Origin: Chloroflexota bacterium
GTDB taxonomy: Bacteria; Chloroflexota; Anaerolineae; B4-G1
Length of the DNA: 39,750 nt
NCBI GenBank assembly: GCA_011048615.1
Contig: DSDT01000368.1
Span: 1 to 39,750, forward strand
Direction: 5' to 3'
A program made the position numbers and the translations under genes. The notes below the pieces were generated by a model. The model had not been told where the DNA came from, did not search any database, and worked only from the letters and a program-made list of their open reading frames with translations. Shown here one piece after another: positions 27,049 through 36,138 of the stretch (within the stretch, counting starts at the first letter, position 1; every line of letters starts with the position of its first letter).

Positions 27049-27798
27049 TCAGATGACAGGCCAGGGAATCTGGCGGCGGGTGGGATCGGGGGTGGGAAAG
27101 GTCGCGCTCGTCGTCAGGGCCGCGCGGCGGATCTCCAGAGCGTCAATCTCTGGCTCTGATAGCAGAGCGCGCAGTGATTGACGCAGCATGCCCTGCTCGG
27201 TCAATTCCTCTCCCACAGCGCACAGGTCGGCCAGATAGGGGGCCGGGATCGCCTGCCCGGCAAAGTCCCAGATGACGGTGCGCAGTTTAGGCTCGGAGTG
27301 AAAGGTCAGGGCGTTGTCAATCGCCCAGATGCGATCCCACGGGTCCAGGAGCAAGTGACCGCCCTTACGATCGGCGTTGTTGGTCAGAATGTCGAACAGG
27401 GCTACCGGGAGCAGATCAGACCGCCGTTCGTCGCGCAGGGTAAAGTAGTGGGCGTGAGGGTCGGCGGCGATGTACAGTTGGAGCGCCCCCAGGCCGTAAG
27501 GCCCGTCCCGGAGGGTGGTGGGAGGGATGCGGGGCCATCCCAGGGCCTGGCTGACCAGGTGGGCGGCCACTTCTCTCAGACAGAGGGTGCCAAAGTCGAA
27601 ATCCCACAGGGGCCGCTCGCCCTGGCGAGGCTTGTAGATGGCCAGGGTCTCGATCTCGGGGTCCCGTACCCGGGCCAGGAAAATGGCGTTGGAGCTTTCG
27701 AGAATCTGTCCGACCAGTTCCAGATCACCCTGGGAGAGCAGGTGGAGCGCCCGCTCGGCTGAAATGGTGACGGAGGATGCGAGATTCCTATTCTCCAT
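27049..27798 (-). CDS. SCO1664-family protein (PI3/4-kinase/HipA-like fold)
   Basis: FDILTNNADRKGGHLLLDPWDRIWAIDNALTFH kinase-like catalytic motifs; start MENRN at 27798. Confidence 0.85.
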   Translation of the reverse strand: MENRNLASSVTISAERALHLLSQGDLELVGQILESSNAIFLARVRDPEIETLAIYKPRQGERPLWDFDFGTLCLREVAAHLVSQALGWPRIPPTTLRDGPYGLGALQLYIAADPHAHYFTLRDERRSDLLPVALFDILTNNADRKGGHLLLDPWDRIWAIDNALTFHSEPKLRTVIWDFAGQAIPAPYLADLCAVGEELTEQGMLRQSLRALLSEPEIDALEIRRAALTTSATFPTPDPTRRQIPWPVI

Positions 27799-28315
27799 TT
27801 GTCTCATAGAGCCGTTTACGTCCATTGTCGCGGATGCAGACGTGTTCCTCATCCGGTTCGATCGGCTCCTGGCACAGCGGACAGGTGGGACGTCCGGAGG
27901 CAACGGCGATGGAGGCCTGGTGGGCCAGAGCGGCCATCTGGACCCGGTTAGCCCAGATATGCACGGTGGTGCTGGGCTGCTGTTCCTCCGGGGTCAGTTC
28001 CTCGATCAGGATCACGATCATGTCCGCGTCCTTGTCGTAACCCAACCCCAGCTGGCCTGCTCGAAAGAGGGGGTCTACGGGATGGACGAGGGGGGTGATG
28101 GGCAACGGCGAGTGGCTCTCGATGCCTCCCAAGTGCTCCAGCATTCCCTGGATGGCGATGGACAGTGCGGCGGCGTGTTCCTTCTCGATGACCATGGTGA
28201 TGAGCAGGTCGTCCTGGGCAGCCTGCAGGTAAAAGGTGCGCTTGCCGGGTGGGCCGATGGTGTCTATGGCGACGAAATCGGCGCGGCTCAATTCGATCAA
28301 TTCGGGCAAGCTCAT
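27788..28315 (-). CDS. DUF3090-family protein with C-terminal zinc ribbon
   Basis: FVAIDTIGPPGKRTFYLQA, CPLCQEPIEPDEEHVCIRDNGRK. Confidence 0.85.
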   Translation of the reverse strand: MSLPELIELSRADFVAIDTIGPPGKRTFYLQAAQDDLLITMVIEKEHAAALSIAIQGMLEHLGGIESHSPLPITPLVHPVDPLFRAGQLGLGYDKDADMIVILIEELTPEEQQPSTTVHIWANRVQMAALAHQASIAVASGRPTCPLCQEPIEPDEEHVCIRDNGRKRLYETNGE

Positions 28316-28938
28316 TTTTCTTCTCCTCCCACGACAGCGACCAGGTGACCGGTGTCGTTCAGACACAGCAGACGGGGCATCGCGTCGCTCAGAGCCAACA
28401 TCGTCAGCGAGGCCGGGCTGATGACCAACCGCTGAAACAAGTCGAGGTGGAGACCGACGTAGTGGGCGACGGCGGCCTTGATGAGGTCGGCGTGAGAGAC
28501 GATGGCGATGGTCTGCTTGGGATGTTGGGTGTGCAGACGTTCTAGTTCCGCCACGACGCGAGTTTGCATCTCGTATATCCCCTCACCGCCGGGAAAGCGG
28601 GCCCGGCTGGGGGTGACCTGCACGGTGCGCCACAGCCGTCGGCGGCGCAGCCGCTCCAACGACTGCCCGGTCCAGCGTCCATAGCGGACCTCGCCCAGTT
28701 CCTGCCGCGTGACGACCGGCAGGTGATGGGGGGCGGCGACGATCTCGGCCGTCTCCAGTGTGCGTTCCAGGGGACTGGCATAGACCGCGGCGATCTCGAC
28801 TGAGGACAGGCGCTCGGCTAGGGCCAGGGCTTGGGCCTGACCGATCTGATTGAGGTGGATGCCGGGCGTCCATCCGGCCAGGAGGTGCTCCTTTTGGGTG
28901 TCGTTGACGCCGTGGCGAATCAGCAGCAGGTGTGTCAC
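28312..28938 (-). CDS. Histidine phosphatase (phosphoglycerate mutase-like, MSMEG_4193 type)
   Basis: THLLLIRHGVNDTQ, YASPLERTLETA, IAIVSHADLIKAAVAHYVG. GTG start. Confidence 0.87.
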   Translation of the reverse strand: MTHLLLIRHGVNDTQKEHLLAGWTPGIHLNQIGQAQALALAERLSSVEIAAVYASPLERTLETAEIVAAPHHLPVVTRQELGEVRYGRWTGQSLERLRRRRLWRTVQVTPSRARFPGGEGIYEMQTRVVAELERLHTQHPKQTIAIVSHADLIKAAVAHYVGLHLDLFQRLVISPASLTMLALSDAMPRLLCLNDTGHLVAVVGGEEK

Positions 28939-31406
28939 GTCTCGTCCTCCGATTCCTCCCCGGATGATTGGGAGAATTGGCGCTGTCTTTTGGCCAGTTC
29001 GATCAGCCGGTTCTCGACCTGCCGGTTGATGGTGCCGGCGGGAAAGTTGCCCTTGGCGTCTCGCTCTCCGGCCGGGAGACCGGTCAGCAGCATGATAGCC
29101 TGGTCCACCGTTTGCACGGGGTAGATGTGAAATTGACCCGCCGCCACCGCGTCCACGACGTCCTGGCGCAGCATGAGGTGCTGCACGTTGGAGGTGGGGA
29201 TGATGACTCCCTGCTCCCCGGTCAGCCCGCGGTGGTGGCAGACGTCGAAAAAGCCCTCGATCTTTTCGTTGACACCGCCGATCGGTTGGGCCTGGCCGTT
29301 TTGGTTGACAGAGCCGGTGATGGCGAGGGATTGTTTGATCTCGACATGGGCCAGCGCTGAGAGCAGCGCGCACAGCTCGGCCATCGAGGCGCTGTCCCCT
29401 TCCACTTCACCATAAGATTGCTCGAACACCAGGCTGGCCGAGAGGGAGAGGGGATAGTCAGGGGCGTAGCGGCCGCTGAGAAAGCTCGAGAGAATCAGCA
29501 CGCCCTTGGAGTGAATGGGGCCGCCCAGTTCGACCTCGCGCTCGATGTCCACCACCTTGCCCTCGCCCAGGCGGACGCGGGCAGTGATGCGGTTGGGCTG
29601 GCCGAACGTGAAATTGCCCAGCTTGATGACCGACAGGCCATTGACCTGTCCCACGCACGTCGACTGGGTGTCAATCAGAATCGTGCCGCGTTGGATGCTT
29701 TCGTACACTCGCTCCCGCACCCGGTCGGCGCGGTGAACCTGCTCATCGATGGCGTGCTGCACGTCGGCGGCGGTCACGACGCCGTTGCCGGACACGGCGG
29801 CCCAATAGTCGGCCTCGCGCAGCAGGTCGGCGATGCTCAGCATGTGGGCGGAGAGTTTCTTCGAGTCACAGGCGATGCGGGCGCTGTGGTCAATGATGCG
29901 GGCGACGGCCTCTCGGTCGAAGGGGCGCAGGTCCTCCAGGCGCGCTTTGGTCGCGATCAACCGGGCGTACAGGAGGTTGTTCTCCGGCGTCCGGTCCATC
30001 TCTTTGTTAAAGTCCACTGCCACTTTGAACAACTCGCCAAAGTCTGGGTCCAATTCGTAGAGCATATAGTACAGCAACCGCTCGCCCACCAGGATCACCT
30101 TGACGTCCAGCGGGATCGGCTCCGGTTCCAGCGAGACGGTGCTGACCAGGCTGAGGGCCTGTCCCAGCGGTTCGATGCGTATCTCGCGGGCGCGGAGGGC
30201 CCGTTTGAGGCCGTCCCAGGCGTAGGGTTGGAGCAGCACCTGCCGGGCATCCATGATCAGATAGCCGCCGTTGGTGCGATGCAAGGCGCCGGGCTTGATG
30301 AGGTTGAAATCGGTGATGAGAGCGCCCATCTGGGCGATGTGTTCGATCCGCCCGATGAGGTTGTTATAGGTGGGGTACTCTTCGAACACCACGGGAGCGC
30401 CCCGCGAGTCGCTGTGATCCACCAGCAGGTTGACCTGGTAGCGGCGCAGCAGCGGGGGTCCGCTGAGGGGGCGGGGCAGCGGCACAGGCATGGCCCGGTG
30501 CGGCTCCTCGGATCGTCCCAGTTCGCGGAACTCGTCTACGTTGCCGACAATGTCCTGCTGCACTGTGTCCAGGTACTCGACCACGGGAGACAGTTCGGCA
30601 TACTTTTGTCGCAGCTCGTCAATGCGATGACCAACGGCGAACATGGCCACCTGGCGGTCCAGTTCCTTTACTCGTTCCCGCGCCTCTCGCTCCCACTGGC
30701 GCATATGGTGCAGTATCTCTTGAAGCTGTTCTTGCACCTTGGGAATGTCCTCTTCAAACCGGTGGCGCTCCTCCTCCGGCAACTCTTGGAATTTGTCTGG
30801 GCCGACGACTTCGCCGTCGTGCATAGGAGCGAAGAACAGCCCCGATGTGGTGTGGATCAGGGCGATGTCGCGCTCGCGGGCCTGTTTCTGAATGGTAGAA
30901 AAGGCCTCGCCCTGCTTTTTCTTGAACGCTTCCTCGGCCTCTTGCCGCTGGGTGCGATACTCGTCGCTCTCGAAGGCGGCCGGAATGGCGACGATCAGCT
31001 CATCAATCAATTGCTCCACGTCCTGGCGCAGTTCGACTCCCCGGCCGGCCGGAAGGCGCAGGGCGTGGGGTTTGTGGGGTTGTTTGAAATTGTTGACATA
31101 GCACCAATCGGAGGGAATCGGTTCGTCGCTGGCCTGTTGGTTGAGGAATTGGGTGATGGTGGTGCGCTTCCCGGTGCCGCTGGGACCCAGGGCAAAGAGG
31201 TTGTACCCCTCGCGCCGAATGCGGATGCCGAACAGGATGGCATCCACTGCCCGTTCCTGCCCGACGATCTCTCTCAGGCTGAGGTCCGTCAGGTCGTCCG
31301 TCGTCTCGAAATCGAACATGGAGGGGTCGCATTGCTGGCGCAGTTGGGGCGCGGGCAGTGGTGACATGACGGCTGTTGATGGCGGCGTCGTTTTTGAATT
31401 TTGCAT
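28935..31406 (-). CDS. Lon-like ATP-dependent protease (LonB/AAA_32 type)
   Basis: ALGPSGTGKRTTI Walker A, GDSASMAELCALLSALAHVEIKQSLAITGSVNQNGQAQPIGGVNEKIEGFFDVC Ser-Lys protease domain. Confidence 0.92.
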   Translation of the reverse strand: MQNSKTTPPSTAVMSPLPAPQLRQQCDPSMFDFETTDDLTDLSLREIVGQERAVDAILFGIRIRREGYNLFALGPSGTGKRTTITQFLNQQASDEPIPSDWCYVNNFKQPHKPHALRLPAGRGVELRQDVEQLIDELIVAIPAAFESDEYRTQRQEAEEAFKKKQGEAFSTIQKQARERDIALIHTTSGLFFAPMHDGEVVGPDKFQELPEEERHRFEEDIPKVQEQLQEILHHMRQWEREARERVKELDRQVAMFAVGHRIDELRQKYAELSPVVEYLDTVQQDIVGNVDEFRELGRSEEPHRAMPVPLPRPLSGPPLLRRYQVNLLVDHSDSRGAPVVFEEYPTYNNLIGRIEHIAQMGALITDFNLIKPGALHRTNGGYLIMDARQVLLQPYAWDGLKRALRAREIRIEPLGQALSLVSTVSLEPEPIPLDVKVILVGERLLYYMLYELDPDFGELFKVAVDFNKEMDRTPENNLLYARLIATKARLEDLRPFDREAVARIIDHSARIACDSKKLSAHMLSIADLLREADYWAAVSGNGVVTAADVQHAIDEQVHRADRVRERVYESIQRGTILIDTQSTCVGQVNGLSVIKLGNFTFGQPNRITARVRLGEGKVVDIEREVELGGPIHSKGVLILSSFLSGRYAPDYPLSLSASLVFEQSYGEVEGDSASMAELCALLSALAHVEIKQSLAITGSVNQNGQAQPIGGVNEKIEGFFDVCHHRGLTGEQGVIIPTSNVQHLMLRQDVVDAVAAGQFHIYPVQTVDQAIMLLTGLPAGERDAKGNFPAGTINRQVENRLIELAKRQRQFSQSSGEESEDET

Positions 31407-31417
31407 GGGCGGGCTCC

Positions 31418-31849
31418 CTAATCTGTGGCCTTTAACCCCGGTTCGTACGCGGTGATGGCGGCGCGCCACCGCTCGGGGATGGGGACGGCTCGTTGGGCTG
31501 TGTAATCGTAGCACACCTGTACGGAGCGGGCCAGGGCGGCCAGCCGACCATCCCCTCCCTCCATGCGGTACTCGAAGATAAAGCTCGAATTGCGCAGTTC
31601 GCTCACTCGCACCTGAATCGTCGTCTGCTCCCCCAGTTTGAGGGGCGACTTGAACTGGCAGGTCGCTTCGGCCAGAATCATGCCGATCTCGGACGGATCG
31701 GCAGTGACCAGGTCCAGCCTGTGCAAGTAGTGGATGCGGGATTGTTCCAGGTAGGTAAAGTAGACGGCATTGTTGACATGTCCCATCGGGTCCAGGTCGC
31801 GCCAGCGAATCTGGAGCTGCGTCGAAAAGCGAAATAGGTCTTGGGTCAT
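31418..31849 (-). CDS. Acyl-CoA thioesterase (YbgC/4HBT family)
   Basis: TQLQIRWRDLDPMGHVNNAVYFTYLEQSR hot-dog fold motif. Confidence 0.92.
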   Translation of the reverse strand: MTQDLFRFSTQLQIRWRDLDPMGHVNNAVYFTYLEQSRIHYLHRLDLVTADPSEIGMILAEATCQFKSPLKLGEQTTIQVRVSELRNSSFIFEYRMEGGDGRLAALARSVQVCYDYTAQRAVPIPERWRAAITAYEPGLKATD

Positions 31850-31906
31850 TGTTTACCTCAAAAAATGCGTGTCCAACGGGAGGGACGGATTCCCCCTCCT
31901 TCGTGC

Positions 31907-32398
31907 CTAAACAAGTTCGATGAACTGGACCTTGTTCGTCTCCAGGTCGAGGATGCAGAAGGAGCGGGATTGTTTGCGTGTGCCTCCCAGAGCGCCTGGG
32001 TTGATCACGCGGGTGTGGCCTACCATTTGGTCGCGGCGTTGGTGGGTGTGGCCGTGAAAGACGTAGGCATACTGTCCGGACGTGATGAGATTTCCCAGCA
32101 CCTCGTTGTTGTCCCCATGAATCATAGCTGTGGCATAACCGTCCACCACAGGCCGATGTAGCCAGGCCAGGCGTCCCGGCCCTACCAGTTCCTCGGCGGT
32201 TTGAGCCAGACCGATGTGGCGGTCCATATTTCCTTGGGCGATCCACAGGTCGAAATCTGTCAACAAGTGGATGATGCCAGGCTGACACACGTCACCACAG
32301 TGAAAAACCCGGCTCACGTGCTGGTCCTTGAGCTTGGCCAATGCTCGCGCAAGATTTCCCACGTTGTCGTGGGTATCCGATATGATGCCGATTTTCAT
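31907..32398 (-). CDS. YfcE/MJ0936-type metallophosphoesterase
   Basis: MKIGIISDTHDNVGNL, FHCGDVCQPG, IAQGNMDRH, MIHGDNNEV, FHGHTHQRR, NPGALG. Confidence 0.93.
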   Translation of the reverse strand: MKIGIISDTHDNVGNLARALAKLKDQHVSRVFHCGDVCQPGIIHLLTDFDLWIAQGNMDRHIGLAQTAEELVGPGRLAWLHRPVVDGYATAMIHGDNNEVLGNLITSGQYAYVFHGHTHQRRDQMVGHTRVINPGALGGTRKQSRSFCILDLETNKVQFIELV

Positions 32399-32461
32399 CC
32401 CCGCCCTCCGTAGTAGATGATAGCAGAAAGCGGCGTATTGTGCAAACTGTTGTAGGGGTGA

Positions 32462-32601
32462 CTTGTCGTTCAGCAATTCCCGTTATGGAGTTCGTAGTAG
32501 CGACTTTAATCGCTGTTTGCGCAATAGAAGCGACTAAAGTCGCCACTACGAACGTCAAATGTGTGACGGCGATGCTAAAACGGGAATTGCTGCTTGTCGT
32601 T
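32462..32601. mobile_element. MITE (122 bp, 32471-32592) with flanking 9-bp target-site duplication
   Basis: TIRs CAGCAATTCCCGTT (32471-32484) / AACGGGAATTGCTG (32579-32592) perfect over 14 bp; inner arms 32490-32514 and 32529-32553 (23/25 match); direct repeat CTTGTCGTT at 32462-32470 and 32593-32601. Confidence 0.92.
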
Positions 32602-32627
32602 TGCGCAAAGCGGGGTATAGTTATGCT

Positions 32628-33743
32628 ATGACAACCCCATGGAATTCCGAGTTCCGCGTTCTTTTTGTGGAGCGGTTGTTGGCCTGGTTTGCCGCCCACG
32701 CTCGCCCGCTTCCCTGGCGGCAGGACCGCACCCCGTACCGGGTGTGGGTGGCGGAGGTGATGTTGCAGCAGACCCAGGTCAGGACGGTAGTGCCGTACTA
32801 TGAGCGGTTTCTGGCCCGCTTCCCCACGGTGCAGGCGGTGGCGGACGCGCCGTTGGAGCAGGTGTTAAAAACGTGGGAGGGATTGGGGTACTATGCCCGC
32901 GCCCGTCATCTGTACGCTGCGGCCCGGCAGATAGTGGACCGGTGCGATGGCCAGATTCCCGGCACGTTCGACGAACTGCTGGCCCTGCCGGGGGTGGGAC
33001 GGTACACCGCCGGCGCGGTAGCCTCTATCGCTTTTGGGCAGGACGTGCCGGCCGTGGACGGGAACGGGCGGCGGGTGCTGTGCCGCGTCTTGGATGTGCG
33101 GGATGATGTGCCCCGCTCGGCGACGCAGCGAAAACTGGAGGGTTTGACCCGGGACTTGTTGCCATCGGGGCGAGCAGGAGTATTCAACGAGGCGTTGATG
33201 GAACTGGGAGCCACGGTCTGTACGCCGCGGGCTCCCGATTGTGCCCACTGTCCGCTGCAGACACTGTGTCAGGCTCACGCGGAAGGCACCCCGGAGGCGC
33301 TGCCGGTGCGCCCGTTGCGCCGTCGCCCCCCTCACTATGACGTGACCGCGGCCGTCACGCTGCAGGCCGATGGGCGAGTGCTGGTCGCGCAGCGCATGCC
33401 CGATGACCTGCTGGGGGGGCTGTGGGAGTTTCCCGGCGGCAAACAGGAGGACGGCGAGACGCTGACCGAGTGCCTGGTTCGAGAGATGCAGGAAGAGATG
33501 GGTGTTCACGTGGAGGTGGGGGAGTCGGTGGCCGTCGTCGAGCACGCCTACACTCACTTTCGCATCACGCTGCACGCCTTTTGCTGCCGGTTGGTGGATG
33601 GCGAACCGTGTTGCCTGGAGTGCGCCGATTTTCGCTGGGTGACGTTGGGAGAATTGGACGAGCTGCCTATGTCGGTAGTCAACCGGAAGGTGGTCCAAGC
33701 GGTACAGGAGTTGGGTTGTGCTGGCCTGTTCGGTCGGCTATAA
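32628..33743 (+). CDS. mutY: A/G-specific adenine glycosylase with C-terminal NUDIX domain
   Basis: MLQQTQV, GLGYYARARHL, LPGVGRYTAGAVASIAFG, CTPRAPDCAHCPLQTLC FeS motif, GLWEFPGGKQEDGET...REMQEEMG NUDIX. Confidence 0.95.
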   Translation: MTTPWNSEFRVLFVERLLAWFAAHARPLPWRQDRTPYRVWVAEVMLQQTQVRTVVPYYERFLARFPTVQAVADAPLEQVLKTWEGLGYYARARHLYAAARQIVDRCDGQIPGTFDELLALPGVGRYTAGAVASIAFGQDVPAVDGNGRRVLCRVLDVRDDVPRSATQRKLEGLTRDLLPSGRAGVFNEALMELGATVCTPRAPDCAHCPLQTLCQAHAEGTPEALPVRPLRRRPPHYDVTAAVTLQADGRVLVAQRMPDDLLGGLWEFPGGKQEDGETLTECLVREMQEEMGVHVEVGESVAVVEHAYTHFRITLHAFCCRLVDGEPCCLECADFRWVTLGELDELPMSVVNRKVVQAVQELGCAGLFGRL

Positions 33744-33744
33744 T
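33716..33744 (+). promoter_or_regulatory. Sigma70-like promoter for ppk2
   Basis: TTGTGC, 17-nt spacer, TATAAT, then AGGAGG before the ATG at 33768. Confidence 0.6.
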
Positions 33745-33767
33745 ATTTGCAGAGAGGAGGAATAGAG

Positions 33768-34571
33768 ATGGAACGGTATCGCGTGAAACCAAAAAGTTCA
33801 ATTGACCCGAGTCAGTGGGATCCCAACGACAGGAGCGCGTTCGACGGCGGCAAAAAGAAGGGGCGGAAGGCGCTGCTGGCGCTCAACGAGCGGTTGGAGA
33901 TGCTGCAAGAGCTGCTCTATGCGGAGAATCGGCACAAGGTGCTGGTCGTGCTGCAGGCGATGGACACCGGCGGCAAGGATGGCACGATTCGGCACGTCTT
34001 TGAGGGGGTCAATCCCCAGGGAGTGCGGGTGGCAAATTTCAAGGTCCCCACGCCAAAAGAGTTGGCTCACGACTATTTGTGGCGCGTCCATCAACAGACG
34101 CCGGCCCAGGGTGAGATCGTGATTTTCAATCGCAGTCACTATGAAGACGTGCTGGTGGTGCGGGTGCACGAGTTGGTGACGGCGGAGAGGTGGGGCCGGC
34201 GGTACGATCACATCAACCAGTTTGAGCGCATGTTGGTGGATGAGGGCACGACGATTCTCAAGTTCTTTCTCCACATTGACCTGGACGAGCAGAAGGAGCG
34301 GCTGCAAGCCCGGTTGGACGAGCCGCACAAGCGCTGGAAATTCAATCGGGGGGATTTGAAAGAGCGCCAACTCTGGCCGGCCTACATGGAGGCCTACGAG
34401 GATGTGCTCAGCAAGACCAGCACGGCCTATGCCCCCTGGTACATCGTGCCGGCCAACCGCAAGTGGTACCGTAACCTGGTGGTGGCAACTGTCCTGGTGG
34501 AGACGCTGGAAGGGCTTGGTATGAGCTATCCAGAGTCGGAGGAGAACCTGGACGACGTAGAGATCGAGTGA
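33768..34571 (+). CDS. ppk2: PPK2-family polyphosphate:nucleotide phosphotransferase
   Basis: VVLQAMDTGGKDGTIRHVFEGVNPQGVRVANFKVPT, EIVIFNRSHYEDVLVVRVHELV, YAPWYIVPANRKWYRN. Confidence 0.94.
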   Translation: MERYRVKPKSSIDPSQWDPNDRSAFDGGKKKGRKALLALNERLEMLQELLYAENRHKVLVVLQAMDTGGKDGTIRHVFEGVNPQGVRVANFKVPTPKELAHDYLWRVHQQTPAQGEIVIFNRSHYEDVLVVRVHELVTAERWGRRYDHINQFERMLVDEGTTILKFFLHIDLDEQKERLQARLDEPHKRWKFNRGDLKERQLWPAYMEAYEDVLSKTSTAYAPWYIVPANRKWYRNLVVATVLVETLEGLGMSYPESEENLDDVEIE

Positions 34572-36079
34572 CAAACTCGTGGGGCGAGCAGGTGTTGCGA
34601 GAAAAGATTCTCGGCCTTGGGTATAGAGCTGTCCGACCGCACAGTGGCGTCACGTTCGTCACGCTGATCGTCGTGGCGCTGTTGTTGAGCGGAGCGTTCT
34701 GGATGGGGAGCGCTGTTTCTGCGGAGGGCGCCCTGCCGGTTGCCAGTTGGGGGACAGGGGTGGCGGGGGATGGCGTCGAGTTCGAGCGCGTCTCGCCGGA
34801 ACAGGGGTTGTCTCAAAGCTCGGTCCACTGCATCCTGCAAGATCAGCAGGGGTTTATGTGGTTTGGCACCTCGGACGGGTTGAACAAGTACGACGGGTAC
34901 AGCTTTACGGTCTACAAGTATGATCCGGAGGATCGTTACAGTCTGAGTGATAACATGGTGCGGGCTATTTACGAGGACCGGGAGGGGGTGCTCTGGGTCG
35001 GGACTCGGGATGGCGGACTCGACAGGTTCGAGCGCGAGACGGGCCGTTTCATTCGTTACCAGTACAACGCCAACGAGCCGACTACCCTGGGCAGCAATTA
35101 CGTGTTTTCGATCCACGAGGATCATTGGGGAACGCTCTGGATAGGGACAAACGGTGGGGGTCTCAACCGGTTCGATCCGGAGACGGAGCGATTTACCCGG
35201 CATCAACATCGTATCAGCGATGCCGCCAGTTTGACCAGTGATCGGGTTCTCTCTGTCTACGAGGACCGCGCGGGGGTACTGTGGGTGGGGACGAACAACG
35301 GGCTGGATCGGTTTGATCGGGAGACGGAAACGTTCGTCCATTTTCAGAACGATCCGGACGATCCGCACAGTTTGAGCAGCAAGATTGTGCTGGCTATCTA
35401 TGAGGGTCGGGCGGGGGAACTGTGGATTGGGACGGGCGGCGGCGGCCTCAATCGCTTGGATCGGGAGACGATGGCGTTGCTCACGTTTGCCCGGGGAGAA
35501 GGAGTCGCGGGACAGGTCATGGTCGCCGGCGAAGCGGCCATCGTGGAGGATGTGCTCGCAGACCCCCATCAGAAGAGGGAACGCCCGGGCGCACATCAGG
35601 TTGTCCTGGCGGAGGGCATTTGCTCCTTTATGCATCTTCCCATCAAGGTGGATGACGATGTGTTCGGTGTCTTTAACGTGAATTTTGTCACGCCGCACGC
35701 CTTTGGGGCGGGCGAGATTCGATTGTTCACCGCCCTGGCTCAACGGGCAGCCCTGGCGATCCAGAACGCCCAGGTGTACGAGCGGGCGCAAGAGCTGGCG
35801 GTGATGGAGGAGCGCAACCGTTTGGCGCGGGACCTGCACGATGCCGTCACCCAGACCCTCTTTTCGGCCAGTTTGATTGCCCAAGCCCTGCCCGTGATCT
35901 GGGACAATGACCGGGAAGAGGGGCATCAGTTGTTGACGGAAATGCAGCGCTTGAGCCGGGGAGCGCTGGCAGAGATGCGAACCTTGTTGTTGGAGCTGCG
36001 ACCGACGGCGTTGGAGGAGATGAGGAGGCAGTGTCTCGTAGAGCACTGCCTCCTTGCATTCCCGAACCACGTCGTCTAG
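34568..36079 (+). pseudogene. Truncated/chimeric sensor histidine kinase: signal peptide, ~5 Reg_prop repeats, partial GAF, HisKA_3; ATPase domain absent
   Basis: SSVHCILQDQQGFMWFGTSDGLNKYDGYSFTVY...; DDDVFGVFNVNFVTPHAFGAGEIRLFTALAQRAALAIQNAQVYERA; ERNRLARDLHDAVTQTLFSASLIAQ; ends after LLLELRPTALEEM with no HATPase_c. Confidence 0.75.
36023..36054. other. Perfect 11-bp inverted repeat at the end of the truncated kinase ORF
   Basis: AGGAGGCAGTG-tctcgtagag-CACTGCCTCCT. Confidence 0.8.
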
Positions 36080-36138
36080 ACAATCCGCATGGACGATGGA
36101 CGGCTTCCCATAGCCGCTAAATCCGAAAGCAGAATCGG

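Noticed and set aside
29418-31364. 648-aa plus-strand ORF opposite LonB
   Set aside because: Antisense shadow; the translation is compositionally biased and the LonB frame carries Walker and protease motifs.
32559-32627. Upstream extension of mutY in the ORF track
   Set aside because: The extra N-terminal residues are encoded by MITE and TSD sequence; homology begins at MTTPWNSEFRVLF (ATG 32628).
34526-36070. 514-aa minus-strand ORF opposite the sensor kinase
   Set aside because: Apparent repeats in this ORF are the antisense image of the Reg_prop repeats.
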